Of a stretch of 64,000 nucleotides of DNA, positions 35,896 to 45,194 are shown one piece after another; position 1 is the first letter of the stretch, and each line of letters begins with the position of its first letter. Location: assembly GCF_013294065.1 (NCBI RefSeq), contig NZ_JABSNM010000001.1:77925-141924 (forward strand), given 5' to 3'. The translations under genes were made by a program, and so were the position numbers. A model generated the notes under the pieces. That model was not told the origin of the DNA. It worked only from the letters and a program-made list of their open reading frames with translations, and did not search any database. This stretch comes from Sphaerotilus uruguayifluvii. GTDB lineage: Bacteria > Pseudomonadota > Gammaproteobacteria > Burkholderiales > Burkholderiaceae_C.

Positions 35896-37741
35896 CGCAC
35901 CCGGTGCCCGGCGCGCCCGGGTGCGGCGGGCGCTGCTGGAGGTGTCGTGGGACGCGCTGCTGCTGGTGCGCCATGCGGACCGGCAGATTCTCGACGCCAA
36001 CGCGGTGGCGCACCGCCTCTACGGCGCTGAGCGCCTCGAGGCTGCGGCGCCACGCCGCTACGACACGCTGGTCGGCGACCGCGAGGAGATCGACGCGCTC
36101 TTCGGCCAGCACCGCACCCACCTGCCGCTGCGCTACCACCTGCTGGCCGACGGCACGCGCATTCCGGTCGAGATCCGGGTGTCCTGGCTGGTCGAGGAGG
36201 ACGGCACCGAGATCGGCTGCATCGGCGTGCGCGACCTGCGTCGCGAGACCGAGGACCACCGACGCCTGCGCGCGGCCGAGAGCGGCTACCGCGCGATCTT
36301 CCGGGCGGCGCCCTTCCCGGTGCTGCTGCTCGACCGGCGCGGCATCGTCTCCGACGCCAACGAGGCTGCGCTCGGCCTGTACCGCCACAGCCTGTCCACG
36401 CTGGTCGGGCAGCCGCTCGCCTCGCTGCTGCAGGACGAGCGCCAGGCGCGGCGCTACTTCCGCGCCGCGCGCTGGCGCGAGGCCGGACAGTGGCACCGCC
36501 GCCGCGACGGCGAGCTCTTCCTGGCCGACGTCGAGGTGTCGATGCTGCGGCTGTCGGCCGACGTGCACGCGATGGTCGTGCTGCGCGATGTCACCGAGGA
36601 GCGCGCGCTGCTGCAGCGGGTGCAGGCCAGCGAGGCCCGCTGGCGCTTCGCGCTGGAGGGCCACGGCGACGCCCTGTGGGAATGGGACCTGGTGCGCGGC
36701 GCCTTCCATGTCTCGCGCTCCTTCGGCGAGCAGCTCGGCCGCCCGCCCGACCCGCAGGAGCAGGCCGCCGCCTACTGGAGCGAGCTGGTCCATCCCGAGG
36801 ACCGCGAGCGGCTGACGCGCATGATGAGCGCGCACATCCGCGAGCGCCTGCCGCTGATCGACGTGGAGGTGCGGCTGCGCATGCGCGAAGGCGGCTACCG
36901 CTGGGTCTGGCTGCGCGGCCGGGTGATGGAGCGCAACCACGCCGGCCGCGCGCTGCGCCTGATCGGCAGCGTGCGCGACGTGCACGAGCAGAAGGCCCAG
37001 GCCGACGAGCTGGCGCAGTGGCGCGAGCAGGTGCAGCACACCGCGCGGCTGACCAGCATGGCCGAGATGGCCGCCGCGCTGGCCCACGAGCTGAACCAGC
37101 CGCTGACGGCGATCCGCAACTTCGGCGCCGCCACGCTGCGCCGCCTCGACAAGGCGCCGGCGCACGATGTCGCGGAGGTGCGCCGCGCGGTGCAGCTGAT
37201 CGCCGACGAGGCGATGCGGGCCGGGCGCATCATGCAGCACATCCGCAACGTGGTGCGCCACGACACGGTCCAGCGCGAACCGGTGCCGCTCGACGAGCTG
37301 GTGCGCAGCGTGCAGCACCTGGCCGAGCTGCAGGCGCGCCGCCTGGAGGCGAGCATCGAGCTCGACCTCGATCCCGCCGTGCCGGCGGTGCTGGCCGACC
37401 GGGTGCTGGCCGAGCAGCTGCTGCTCAACCTGGTGCGCAACGGCCTGGAGGCGATGCAGCACAGCCCGGCGCCGCGCCAGCTGCTGCTGAGCACCGCGCC
37501 CGGCCCGCAGGGCATGGCCGAGATCCGCATCCGCGACCGCGGCTGCGGCCTGCCCGCGGACGGCGACCTCGACATCTACCTGCCCTTCGTCACCACCAAG
37601 GCCGACGGCATGGGCATGGGGCTGGCCATCTGCCGCTCCATCGTGGAGGCCCACCTCGGACAGCTCTGGGCCGAGCCCCGGGCCGAGGGTGGCACCCAGT
37701 TCCGACTCACCCTGCCCCTGGCCGAGAAAGACGCCCGATGA
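35873..37741 (+). CDS. PAS-domain sensor histidine kinase
   Basis: 622 residues, no membrane segments, so a soluble sensor. Three PAS regions cover about 25-385 (for example RWRFALEGHGDALWEWDLVR). The HisKA motif AAALAHELNQPLTAIRNFGA puts the phospho-acceptor at His405. ATPase boxes are LLLNLVRNGLEAMQ (N), IRDRGCGLP (G1) and GMGMGLAICRSIV (G2). It overlaps the CheB-CheR gene at its start and the response-regulator gene at its stop (ATGA), forming a tight three-gene operon. It is closest in style to FixL/TodS-like kinases. The stimulus is unknown. Confidence 0.92.
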   Translation: MDSPAGSDAPGARRARVRRALLEVSWDALLLVRHADRQILDANAVAHRLYGAERLEAAAPRRYDTLVGDREEIDALFGQHRTHLPLRYHLLADGTRIPVEIRVSWLVEEDGTEIGCIGVRDLRRETEDHRRLRAAESGYRAIFRAAPFPVLLLDRRGIVSDANEAALGLYRHSLSTLVGQPLASLLQDERQARRYFRAARWREAGQWHRRRDGELFLADVEVSMLRLSADVHAMVVLRDVTEERALLQRVQASEARWRFALEGHGDALWEWDLVRGAFHVSRSFGEQLGRPPDPQEQAAAYWSELVHPEDRERLTRMMSAHIRERLPLIDVEVRLRMREGGYRWVWLRGRVMERNHAGRALRLIGSVRDVHEQKAQADELAQWREQVQHTARLTSMAEMAAALAHELNQPLTAIRNFGAATLRRLDKAPAHDVAEVRRAVQLIADEAMRAGRIMQHIRNVVRHDTVQREPVPLDELVRSVQHLAELQARRLEASIELDLDPAVPAVLADRVLAEQLLLNLVRNGLEAMQHSPAPRQLLLSTAPGPQGMAEIRIRDRGCGLPADGDLDIYLPFVTTKADGMGMGLAICRSIVEAHLGQLWAEPRAEGGTQFRLTLPLAEKDAR

Positions 37742-38442
37742 TCCGCGCGACACCCCCCACGAGCCCGGCGAACCCGGCGCAGCGCCCGCCTCGCCGCCCG
37801 CATGTCTGCGTCGTCGATGACGACGAGATGGTGCGCACCTCGCTGCAGATGCTGCTCGATGTGCTCGACATGCAGGTGAGCACCTATGCCAGCGCGGCCG
37901 ATTTCCTGGCCGACCCGCGGGCCTTCGACTGCGACGTGCTGGTGCTCGACGTGCGCATGCCGGGCATGAGCGGGCTGCAGCTGCAGGCCCTGCTCAGCGA
38001 GCACCACGCCGACGTGCCGGTGCTGTTCATCTCCGGCCACGGCGACATCCCGATGGCCGTGCGGGCGATGCGCGCCGGCGCGCTCGACTTCCTGCAGAAG
38101 CCCTTCGACGAGCAGCAGCTGATCGACTGGATCCATGCGGCGATCCTGCAGCGCGAATCGGCGCGCGACCGCCAGCGCGAACAGGCCCAGTGCCGCCAGC
38201 GGCTGGCCTCGCTGACCCCGCGCGAGCGCGACATGCTCGACGGCGTGATGGCCGGCAAGGCCAACAAGGCGCTGGCCGACGAGTTCGGCATCAGCCTGAA
38301 GACGGTGGAGCAGCACCGCGCCCGCATGATGGAGAAGCTCGGCGCGCGCAAGGTGGCCGACCTGTTCCGCCTGCTGCAGGCGCTCGAGCCGCCCGCCGCG
38401 GGCGAGCGGGCGCCGCATGCCACCGGCGCACTGCGGGGTTAA
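37738..38442 (+). CDS. FixJ/NarL-type response regulator
   Basis: 234 residues. The receiver domain has [12 protein letters not shown], the phospho-acceptor Asp71 in [26 protein letters not shown] and [11 protein letters not shown] (Lys). The C-terminal LuxR-type helix-turn-helix is [20 protein letters not shown] followed by [20 protein letters not shown]. The residues FISGHGDI place it with FixJ/StyR/TodT regulators. It is translationally coupled to the kinase gene and is clearly its partner. Target promoters are not identified. Confidence 0.93.
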   Translation: MIRATPPTSPANPAQRPPRRPHVCVVDDDEMVRTSLQMLLDVLDMQVSTYASAADFLADPRAFDCDVLVLDVRMPGMSGLQLQALLSEHHADVPVLFISGHGDIPMAVRAMRAGALDFLQKPFDEQQLIDWIHAAILQRESARDRQREQAQCRQRLASLTPRERDMLDGVMAGKANKALADEFGISLKTVEQHRARMMEKLGARKVADLFRLLQALEPPAAGERAPHATGALRG

Positions 38443-38556
38443 CCCGGCTCCGGGCACGGTCAGCCCGGATTGCCCAGCCAGGGCCGGATTCCCAGAATCC
38501 CCGTGCACTGCATCACGTTCGAGAGGCAGGCACGGCACGACTCAGGGAGACACGCG

Positions 38557-39021
38557 ATGGCATGGCAGGACATCTGGACGCACAGGCTGCCCCCGGCCGG
38601 GGGCTTCGGCCTGCGCATGGCCCAGGCCCTGATGAGGATCGACCAGGCCCTCCATCGCACCCAGTCCAGCCTGCTGATGCTGCAGGGCAAGAGCGTCGCG
38701 ACGGCCTGGGGGCTGGCCCGCGCATGGGGCGCGAGCTCGCCGCTGCAGGCGGCGCTTGTCTGGCATCAGGGAGTGGAGGAAACCATGTCGCACCATCGAC
38801 AGCTGCAGGCGGTTCTGGCGCGCGGCCAGCGCGACCTGGCGCAGGCGGCCGAGCAGCTCATCGCCGACCTGCCCGACCCCGCGCTGCCGACGACCGCGCC
38901 CCTGCTGCGCACCACCGCCGCATCCTGGTCAGCGACCCGCGAGCAGCCGGTGCCCCTGCCCGCCCCTGCACCGGCGGCGTCCAGCAGCTGCACGCTGACG
39001 CAGGTGGACGTGCTCATCTGA
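38557..39021 (+). CDS. small helical protein, weakly phasin-like
   Basis: 154 residues. ATG 38557 has GGGAGA upstream. Residues 20-115 are amphipathic helix with many Ala, Gln and Leu ([40 protein letters not shown]). The C-terminus is a proline/alanine-rich tail. This is the composition of polyhydroxyalkanoate-granule phasins, but I see no diagnostic signature. It follows the two-component operon after 114 bp. Confidence 0.6.
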   Translation: MAWQDIWTHRLPPAGGFGLRMAQALMRIDQALHRTQSSLLMLQGKSVATAWGLARAWGASSPLQAALVWHQGVEETMSHHRQLQAVLARGQRDLAQAAEQLIADLPDPALPTTAPLLRTTAASWSATREQPVPLPAPAPAASSSCTLTQVDVLI

Positions 39022-39158
39022 ACCTCGCTCTGGCGGGATTTCCCGGGGAAAACCCTCGGTCTGCGCGTACCCGGCTACTACCGGCACCGCGCCGCCGGGC
39101 CCAACAATGCGGTCGATCCCGCCCGCACCGGGCGGACACCCCTGGAGGCCCCCGCGAC

Positions 39159-39734
39159 ATGAGCCAGATCCTGATGCTGTGCGGCGACTACGCCGAGGAC
39201 TACGAGACGATGGTGCCCTTCCAGACGCTGCAGGCGGTCGGGCACACGGTGCATGCGGTCTGCCCGGGCAAGGCCGCCGGCGACTTCGTGATGACCGCGA
39301 TCCACGACTTCGAGGGCCAGCAGACCTACAGCGAGAAGCCGGGCCACCGCTTCACGCTGAACTTCTCCTTCTCCGACGTGCGCGCCGAGCGCTACGACGC
39401 GCTGGTCATTCCGGGCGGGCGAGCGCCGGAGTACCTGCGCATGAACGCCGAGGTGATCGCGATCACCCGCCACTTTCTCGACGCGGCCAAGCCGGTGGCC
39501 GCCGTCTGCCACGGCGCGCAGCTGCTGGCGGCCACCGGGCGCATCCGCGGCCGGCGCCTGTCGGCCTACCCGGCCTGCCAGGTCGAGGTCGAGCTGGCCG
39601 GCGCCGAGTACGCCAGCATTCCCGTCGACCAGGCCATCACCGACGGCAACCTGGTCACCGCGCCGGCCTGGCCGGCGCATCCGGCCTGGCTGGCGCAGTT
39701 CCTGGAGGTGCTGGGCACGCGCATCGCGCTCTGA
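39159..39734 (+). CDS. DJ-1/PfpI-family protein
   Basis: 191 residues. The family fold is shown by [19 protein letters not shown] (with the early Glu), [15 protein letters not shown], and the nucleophile elbow [15 protein letters not shown] with Cys followed by His-Gly. Members act as glyoxalase/deglycase-type or protease-like stress proteins; this subgroup is not well characterised. A CTGGAGG ribosome site is eleven bases before ATG 39159. It is followed after 15 bp by the ribbon-helix-helix gene. Confidence 0.88.
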   Translation: MSQILMLCGDYAEDYETMVPFQTLQAVGHTVHAVCPGKAAGDFVMTAIHDFEGQQTYSEKPGHRFTLNFSFSDVRAERYDALVIPGGRAPEYLRMNAEVIAITRHFLDAAKPVAAVCHGAQLLAATGRIRGRRLSAYPACQVEVELAGAEYASIPVDQAITDGNLVTAPAWPAHPAWLAQFLEVLGTRIAL

Positions 39735-39749
39735 ACGGAGCGCCGCGCG

Positions 39750-40187
39750 ATGTGCCGCATCTTCGTCAGCGCCGATCCGGACAGCTACGACAGCCGCACC
39801 CGCTCGGTGCGGCTGCACGGCGTCGTCACCAGCCTGCGGCTGGAGAACCTCTACTGGCAGGTGCTCGAGGAGATCGCCCGGCGCGACGGCCTGGGCGTGG
39901 TGCAGCTGATCGAGCGGCTCTACGACGAGCTGGTGGCCGAGCGCGGCGCGGTGGGCAACTTCAGCTCCTTCCTGCGCGTCAGCGCGCTGCGCTACGAGAG
40001 CCTGATCGCGCAGGGGCGGCTGCCGCGCGACCCGTCGATCCCGATCGGCTCGCTCGATGCCGACGAGGTGCTGCGCGGGCTGCCGGAGAGCGGCACGGTG
40101 CGGGGGAATGTTTCCGCCAGCTTGTCCCCGACTCCGGCACGGCGCCCGCGGCGGTCGGCGCGGGGCATCATCCCGCCGTTGAGATGA
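39750..40187 (+). CDS. ribbon-helix-helix domain protein (arylsulfotransferase-type RHH_4)
   Basis: 145 residues. The conserved pattern is SVRLHGVVTSLRLENLYWQV then LEEIARRDGLGVVQLIERLY and GNFSSFLRVSALRYESL, which matches the RHH_4 family. The N-terminus could form the DNA-contacting ribbon, but the family's function is unproved. The last 35 residues are basic and unconserved. A GAACCCGC hairpin follows the stop. It may be cotranscribed with the PfpI gene. Confidence 0.8.
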   Translation: MCRIFVSADPDSYDSRTRSVRLHGVVTSLRLENLYWQVLEEIARRDGLGVVQLIERLYDELVAERGAVGNFSSFLRVSALRYESLIAQGRLPRDPSIPIGSLDADEVLRGLPESGTVRGNVSASLSPTPARRPRRSARGIIPPLR

Positions 40188-40188
40188 G

Positions 40189-40210
40189 GAACCCGCGCTC
40201 CGGCGGGTTC
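40189..40210 (+). terminator. hairpin after the RHH gene
   Basis: An 8-bp perfect stem GAACCCGC/GCGGGTTC with a 6-nt loop lies two bases after the stop codon. There is no T-run behind it, so it is only a possible terminator or mRNA-stabilising hairpin. Confidence 0.45.
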
Positions 40211-40242
40211 TGCCGAAGAACCGCTGCTGGAGGAATGCCGCG

Positions 40243-40971
40243 ATGTCCCGCTCCCCGTCGTCCGTCGACCTGATGATCGCCCCGGCCCGTCTGCCCCGCC
40301 GCGGGCTGCTGGCGCTGGGCCTGCTCGGCCTGGCGCCCTTCGCGCTGCGCCCGGCCCATGCGCTGGGCGAAGGCGAGGCCGCCCAGGGCCTGCGCGCCGC
40401 GCTCGAGCGCGGTGCGGGCGTGGCGGTCGACACGCTCGGCCGCGACGGCGGCTACCTGAACAACCCGCTGGTGCGCATCGCGCTGCCCGAGGGGCTGCAG
40501 CAGGCCGCGCAGCTGATGCGCACGCTCGGCCAGGGCGCGCGCGTCGACGCGCTCGAGACCGCGATGAACCGCGCCGCCGAGCAGGCGGTGCCGCAGGCGA
40601 AGTCGCTGCTGGTCGGCGCGGTCAAGTCGATGTCGGTCAAGGATGCGCTGCAGGTGCTGCAGGGCGGCGAGACCGCCGCGACCGAGTTCTTCCGCGAGCG
40701 CACCCGCACGCCGATGGGCGAGAAGTTCCTGCCCATCGTCACCGCCGCGACGCAGAAGGTCTCGCTGGCGCAGAAGTACAACGCCATCGCCGGCCAGGCG
40801 CAGAAGCTCGGCCTGATCGGCGAGCAGCAGGCCAGCATCGAGCGCTACGTCACCGAGCGCGCGCTCGACGGCGTCTACACGATGATCGCCGAGGAGGAGA
40901 AGAAGATCCGCCAGGATCCGATCGGCACCGGCAGCAGGATTCTCAAGGCGGTGTTCGGCGCGCTGAGGTGA
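40243..40971 (+). CDS. exported DUF4197-family protein
   Basis: 242 residues. A signal peptide with a twin-arginine-like start (LPRRGLLALGLLGLAP) ends near ALRPAHA. The mature chain matches the DUF4197 pattern: GLRAALERGAGVAVDTLGRD, GGYLNNPLVRIALPEGL, ALQVLQGGETAATEFFRERT and LDGVYTMIAEEEKKIRQDP. The family is periplasmic and of unknown function. It is a single gene. Confidence 0.85.
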   Translation: MSRSPSSVDLMIAPARLPRRGLLALGLLGLAPFALRPAHALGEGEAAQGLRAALERGAGVAVDTLGRDGGYLNNPLVRIALPEGLQQAAQLMRTLGQGARVDALETAMNRAAEQAVPQAKSLLVGAVKSMSVKDALQVLQGGETAATEFFRERTRTPMGEKFLPIVTAATQKVSLAQKYNAIAGQAQKLGLIGEQQASIERYVTERALDGVYTMIAEEEKKIRQDPIGTGSRILKAVFGALR

Positions 40972-40992
40972 GCGCCGAGGCCGGCGACGGCC

Positions 40993-41817
40993 TCAGCCCG
41001 CCAGCGCCGGCGTCTCGCCCGCCGGCCAGCCGAAGGCGGTGTAGGCCTTGACGAACGGGCCCTTGAGCGCCGCGCCGGCCTGCAGCAGCTCGGCCTCGGG
41101 CGCACCGGCGGCCAGCGCCCGCGACAGCCGGGCCAGCGCACGGTCCTCGTCGGCCAGGCCCTGGCGAAGCTGCGCCTGCCGCGCCGGCGACAGGCCCCAG
41201 CGCGCCGGGTCGAGCTCCAGCCGCTCGATGCGGCGCCACAGCGCCCGCGCGCGGGCATAGTCGCGCTCGAGCGCCTCGCGCTGCGCCGGCGGCACCGCTC
41301 TGCGGTTGGCGATCGCCTCCATCGCACCGTGGAAGGCGGTGAAGTCGTCGAGCGCGTAGTCGATGCCGAGCGCGCGCCGGGCCTCGAACAGCGTCTCGCG
41401 CACCCGCTCGAGCGTCTCGTGCGAGGCTTCCCAGCGGCGCTCGCCGACCTCGGCGGTCGCCCGGGCCAGATGACGGTCCACCGCCGCCAGCGCCTCGCGC
41501 CACGGGCGCGCCGACGGCGCCAGCGCCTGCAGCGCGGGGCGCTGCTGCGGCCACGCCTGCTGCAGGCGCAGCATCGCCGCGCCCGCGCGGGCCGGGCCCT
41601 CGTCGGACTTCGGCGCGGCGCCGGTCAGGAACAGCGCCGGAATGTAGAGCCCGTCGAACGCGACCATCGCCGCCTGCGATACCGGCGGCGGGGCCGCGCG
41701 CGCCGGGCGGACGGTCGACAGCGCCAGGGCCGGCAGCGACAGCAGCGCGAGCGCCTGCGTCAGGCGGCGGCGCGAGACCGGCAGGGCAAGAGAGCGCGGA
41801 AAAGACGAGGCAGGCAT
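40993..41817 (-). CDS. exported helical protein of unknown function
   Basis: 274 residues from ATG 41817. A signal peptide with consecutive arginines (VSRRRLTQALALLSLPALAL) ends at ARA/APPP. The mature part is mostly helical, with QAAMVAFDGLYIPALFLTGA and ALKGPFVKAYTAFGWPAGE at the two ends. No cysteine-haem motif CxxCH is present, so it is not a c-type cytochrome, although the helical layout is reminiscent of a four-helix bundle. I do not recognise a named family. It is convergent with the DUF4197 gene. Confidence 0.7.
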   Translation of the reverse strand: MPASSFPRSLALPVSRRRLTQALALLSLPALALSTVRPARAAPPPVSQAAMVAFDGLYIPALFLTGAAPKSDEGPARAGAAMLRLQQAWPQQRPALQALAPSARPWREALAAVDRHLARATAEVGERRWEASHETLERVRETLFEARRALGIDYALDDFTAFHGAMEAIANRRAVPPAQREALERDYARARALWRRIERLELDPARWGLSPARQAQLRQGLADEDRALARLSRALAAGAPEAELLQAGAALKGPFVKAYTAFGWPAGETPALAG

Positions 41818-41883
41818 GACGGACTCCGGCAGGACGGCCGCCGCCAGTGCGGCAGCCACCCCGTCAATATGCCCCACTAGGTA

Positions 41884-43182
41884 TCAGGAGTCTTGATCGG
41901 CGTCACGCACCGGTGCGCCCTCGGCCGGCCGGCCGGCGCGGTTCGAGCCGGCGACCAGATCGAAGCGCAGCAGCCGGCATTCGATCGGGCCGTTCCACAT
42001 CGGCACGCGCCGGCTCTCCTTCAGGCGCATCGCCTGGCCGAGCTTCGCGTCCGGCGTCAGCACCCAGGCGGTCCAGCCGGCGTAGTGGCGCTTCCAGTGC
42101 GCCGCCAGCGACGAGAAGAAGGCCTGCGAGGTGCCGCCGCCCTCGAAGTCCTCGCGCACCAGGCGCGCGGCCTGGCCGGCCGAGCCGGTGCCCTTGGCAT
42201 CGATGCGCTCGCCGTAGGGCGGATTGAGCACCAGCACGCCGCGCTCGGCCGGACAGGGGCGCTGCAGCGCGTCCATCGTCTTGAACTCGATCGCGTGCGC
42301 GACGCCGGCCCGCTCGGCATTGCGGGTGGCGAAGTCGGTCATCCGGAAGGACACGTCGCCGGCGAAGACCGGCACCGCCGGCGCATGCACCCGCGCGCGC
42401 GCCTCGGCCTTCATCGCCTGCCAGGCCGGGGCCTCGAGGCGGAAGGGCTGCAGCCGCTCGAAGGCGAAGCTGCGCTGCAGGCCCGGCGCGATGCCGCAGG
42501 CGATCTGCGCCGCCTCGATCGCGATGGTGCCCGCGCCGCAGCAGGGGTCGAGCAGCGCGCCGTCCTCGGGCCGGCCGTGCCAGCCGGCGGCGGCCAGCAT
42601 CGCCGCGGCCAGCGTCTCCTTCAGCGGCGCCTCGCCCTTGGCCTCGCGCCAGCCGCGCTTGAACAGCGCCTCGCCGCTGAGGTCGACCGAGATCGTCGCG
42701 TGGTCCTCGTGCAGGTGCAGCACCAGCGACAGGTCGGGGCGGTGCGGATCGACGTTCGGCCGCTCGCCGCTGTCCTCGCGCATCACGTCGCAGACGGCGT
42801 CCTTGATGCGCAGCGAGGCGAAGTGCAGGCTCTGCAGCGGCGAGCGCACCGCGGTGGTGTCCACCCGCAGCGTCTGGCGCGGCGTGATCCAGTCGGACCA
42901 GCTCACGCTGCAGGCCAGCTCGTAGAGATCGCGCTCGTCGCGGTAGCCGCCCTCGGCGACCTGCCACAGCACGCGCTGCGCCAGCCGGCTCTCGAGGTTG
43001 AGCCGCATCGCGGTGGCCGGGCTGCCGATCAGCGACACGCCGCCGCGGCCCGCACGGACCGACTCGGCCGCACGCGGCGCACCGGCGGCCGTCAGGATGG
43101 CACGGACCTCGTCGACCAGCAGCGGCTCGACGCCGGCGGCGCAGGGAAGGAACAGGGGCGAGGGGTTCAGGACGGCAGGCAT
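41884..43182 (-). CDS. rlmL: 23S rRNA (guanine-N2)-methyltransferase, RlmL type
   Basis: 432 residues. An N-terminal THUMP domain (about 15-165, ending SVDLSGEALFKRGWREAKGE) precedes a SAM methyltransferase domain with LLDPCCGAGTIAIEAAQIA and the catalytic VLVLNPPYGERI. It corresponds to the N-terminal half of E. coli RlmKL, which makes m2G2445; the RlmK half is absent. It is cytoplasmic. Confidence 0.9.
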   Translation of the reverse strand: MPAVLNPSPLFLPCAAGVEPLLVDEVRAILTAAGAPRAAESVRAGRGGVSLIGSPATAMRLNLESRLAQRVLWQVAEGGYRDERDLYELACSVSWSDWITPRQTLRVDTTAVRSPLQSLHFASLRIKDAVCDVMREDSGERPNVDPHRPDLSLVLHLHEDHATISVDLSGEALFKRGWREAKGEAPLKETLAAAMLAAAGWHGRPEDGALLDPCCGAGTIAIEAAQIACGIAPGLQRSFAFERLQPFRLEAPAWQAMKAEARARVHAPAVPVFAGDVSFRMTDFATRNAERAGVAHAIEFKTMDALQRPCPAERGVLVLNPPYGERIDAKGTGSAGQAARLVREDFEGGGTSQAFFSSLAAHWKRHYAGWTAWVLTPDAKLGQAMRLKESRRVPMWNGPIECRLLRFDLVAGSNRAGRPAEGAPVRDADQDS

Positions 43183-43401
43183 GGCGCGATTGTCGCCGCC
43201 CCGGGCCCGCCGTCGTCCGGCCGCAGGAACGCAAGGAACGGATACAGCCGTTGCACCTGTCCTGCAACCTTCTTAAGCCCGCGGGAATCGAAGCCCTGTC
43301 AACCGCGACAGACTGCGTCGCGTCAAAGTGACACCAGCAGGTACCTGGCCGATCTCGCTGCGGCCCGGCCTGCCGGATTCCTTTCCGTCTGGAGAAAACG
43401 C

Positions 43402-44076
43402 ATGAAGAACATCATCCCGTCCCGCCTGGTCATGACCTCTCTTGTCGCCACCGCCGCGGCCGCCTCGGTGCTGCTGGCCGGCTGCGCCGACATGACCCAG
43501 AGCCAGAAGGGCACCGCGATCGGCGCGGGCATCGGTGCCGGCGTCGGCGCGGTCATCGGCAAGACCACCGGCGGCAAGGCCGGCACCGGCGCGGTGGTCG
43601 GCGGCGCCATCGGCGCGGTCGCCGGCAACCTGTGGTCCAGGCGCATGGAGGAGAAGCGCCACGAGATGGAGCAGGCCACCGCCGGCACCGGCGTGACCGT
43701 GGCGCGCACCGAGGACAACCAGCTGCGCGTCAACCTGCCCGGCGACATTTCCTTCGACACCGGCCGCGCCAACATCCGACCCGACATGGCGCCGATCCTG
43801 AGCAAGTTCGCCCGCGGCCTCGACGGCTCGATGAACGTGCAGATCATCGGCCACACCGACAGCCAGGGCAGCGACGCGATCAACAACCCGCTGTCGAAGG
43901 ACCGCGCCGACGCGGTGCGCGACTACCTGGTCGCCCAGGGCGCGCCGGCCGCCCACATCCACACCGAAGGCCGCGGCGAGCACCAGCCGATCGCCGACAA
44001 CGCCACCGCCGAGGGCCGCGCGAAGAACCGCCGCGTCGAGATCTTCCTGCGCGAGCCGGCCAAGACGGGCGGCTGA
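43402..44076 (+). CDS. OmpA-family lipoprotein (YiaD-like)
   Basis: 224 residues. The lipobox SVLLAGC puts the acylated cysteine near residue 28. A glycine-zipper stretch (IGAGIGAGVGAVIGKTTGGK) follows, then the OmpA C-terminal peptidoglycan-binding domain: SFDTGRANIRPDM, VQIIGHTDSQGSDAINNPLS and GRAKNRRVEIFL. It is an outer-membrane lipoprotein holding the wall. ATG 43402 has GGAGA upstream. Confidence 0.92.
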   Translation: MKNIIPSRLVMTSLVATAAAASVLLAGCADMTQSQKGTAIGAGIGAGVGAVIGKTTGGKAGTGAVVGGAIGAVAGNLWSRRMEEKRHEMEQATAGTGVTVARTEDNQLRVNLPGDISFDTGRANIRPDMAPILSKFARGLDGSMNVQIIGHTDSQGSDAINNPLSKDRADAVRDYLVAQGAPAAHIHTEGRGEHQPIADNATAEGRAKNRRVEIFLREPAKTGG

Positions 44077-44077
44077 T

Positions 44078-44374
44078 TCAGTCCCACATCAGCAGCTCGG
44101 CCAGGCGGCGCACCACCCAGGCCGCCTCGTCGGCCGACAGGCCGGCGTCGGGCTGCGCCAGCCCCTGCTCGATGCGCACCAGCACCTCGTCCTCCGACAC
44201 GCCGAGGTCGAAGTGGATGTGCTGCGCCTGCGCCACCAGCTGCTGCGACAGGTCCTCGCAGAGCTCGTAGCGCTCGCGCACCTGCGCCACCGGCGTGCGC
44301 AGCCGGGTGCGGCTGCGGTCGCGGTGCAGGTCGAGGAAGGACTCGGGAATGAGGATCTGGTTCTCGTCGGACAT
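44078..44374 (-). CDS. small conserved protein of unknown function
   Basis: 98 residues, start ATG 44374. It begins SDENQILIPESFLDLH and contains RERYELCEDLSQQLVAQAQ and LGVSEDEVLVRIEQGLA. Related short proteins in Burkholderiales are sometimes labelled 'ATPase with chaperone activity', but no P-loop is present and that label has no support here. It is acidic, helical and probably cytoplasmic. Its stop lies one base from the convergent OmpA gene. Confidence 0.7.
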   Translation of the reverse strand: MSDENQILIPESFLDLHRDRSRTRLRTPVAQVRERYELCEDLSQQLVAQAQHIHFDLGVSEDEVLVRIEQGLAQPDAGLSADEAAWVVRRLAELLMWD

Positions 44375-44512
44375 GGTGGCGCCAGTGTAGGCGCGCCGTC
44401 CTACAGCCTCCCGCGCCCGCGGCCGATGCAGCCCGGCCCGCCCCGCAGCGACCATGACTCCCATGGAACGGCACTTCGCCGCACCAGCCAACCCACCCCA
44501 AGGAGTCATGCC

Positions 44513-44698
44513 ATGAACAAGGATCAAGTCGAAGGCCGCCTGGAAACCGTCAAGGGCCACATCAAGGAAGCCGCCGGCAAGGTGGTCGGCAACAAGAAGC
44601 TGGAGGCCGAAGGCCGCATCGACCAGGTCGCCGGCAAGACCCAGTCGAACTACGGCGACGCCAAGGAAAAGGCCGCCGACGCGGTCAAGAAGATCTGA
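44513..44698 (+). CDS. CsbD-family stress protein
   Basis: 61 residues. The complete CsbD pattern is DQVEGRLETVKGHIKEAAGK, NKKLEAEGRIDQVAGKTQ and YGDAKEKAADAVKK. CsbD/YjbJ proteins are small, hydrophilic, very abundant stress proteins of unknown mechanism. AAGGAG lies upstream of ATG 44513. It opens a run of four small rightward genes. Confidence 0.93.
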   Translation: MNKDQVEGRLETVKGHIKEAAGKVVGNKKLEAEGRIDQVAGKTQSNYGDAKEKAADAVKKI

Positions 44699-44759
44699 CC
44701 GGCCTGACGCCGGGCGCCTGACCTCTCGCCACCACGCCACTCTCGCAGGGAGAGCTCCC

Positions 44760-44972
44760 ATGCTGCTGATCAATCGGGACCAGATCCAGGGCCGCATCGT
44801 GACGGCCCGCGGACTGATGAAGCAGGCCCTCGGCTGGGCCAGCCTGAACACGCTGATGCAGGCCGACGGCGAGCTCGACCGCATGGCGGGACTGCAGCAG
44901 GCGCGCTTCGGCGACGCCTGCTGGCGAGTGGCGCGGCGCTCGGAGCAGGAACGCCTGCAGCGGATGTGGTGA
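44760..44972 (+). CDS. degenerate CsbD-like protein
   Basis: 70 residues. It keeps the CsbD skeleton in altered form: NRDQIQGRIVTARGLMKQAL, then ADGELDRMAGLQQARFGDA. This looks like a diverged duplicate of the neighbouring csbD gene. GGGAGA precedes ATG 44760. Its stop is one base before the next short gene. Confidence 0.75.
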   Translation: MLLINRDQIQGRIVTARGLMKQALGWASLNTLMQADGELDRMAGLQQARFGDACWRVARRSEQERLQRMW

Positions 44973-44973
44973 C

Positions 44974-45150
44974 ATGGGCGCGATGACCGTGCCCGCACCG
45001 CAGCCGGTGGAGCCGATGCCGGTTCCGCCGCAGGAGATGCCGCCGCCGGCGGCGCCCGATCCGGTCGCTCCGCCGATCACGGATCCCCAGCCGCCGGGCA
45101 TCGGCGAGCCGGTGCGCGAGCCCGGACACGCCCCGGCACCGATGGGCTGA
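44974..45150 (+). CDS. proline-rich small protein
   Basis: A 58-codon frame starts one base after the preceding stop. The product is about one third proline with many Met, Glu and Ala ([19 protein letters not shown]). It lacks a signal peptide and resembles no family I know. The tight spacing in a run of small stress-type genes supports it; low complexity argues for caution. Confidence 0.5.
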   Translation: MGAMTVPAPQPVEPMPVPPQEMPPPAAPDPVAPPITDPQPPGIGEPVREPGHAPAPMG

Positions 45151-45194
45151 CGCCCTTTCCGACTCATTCGACCCATTCGACCAGGAGACCGATC

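Noticed and set aside
32818-36000. Long minus-strand frame opposite the CheB-CheR gene
   Set aside because: Repetitive Arg/Gln/Val-rich product from the complement of a coiled-coil gene; no domain or ribosome site.
40993-41817. Cytochrome c' for the exported helical protein
   Set aside because: No CxxCH haem-binding motif is present.
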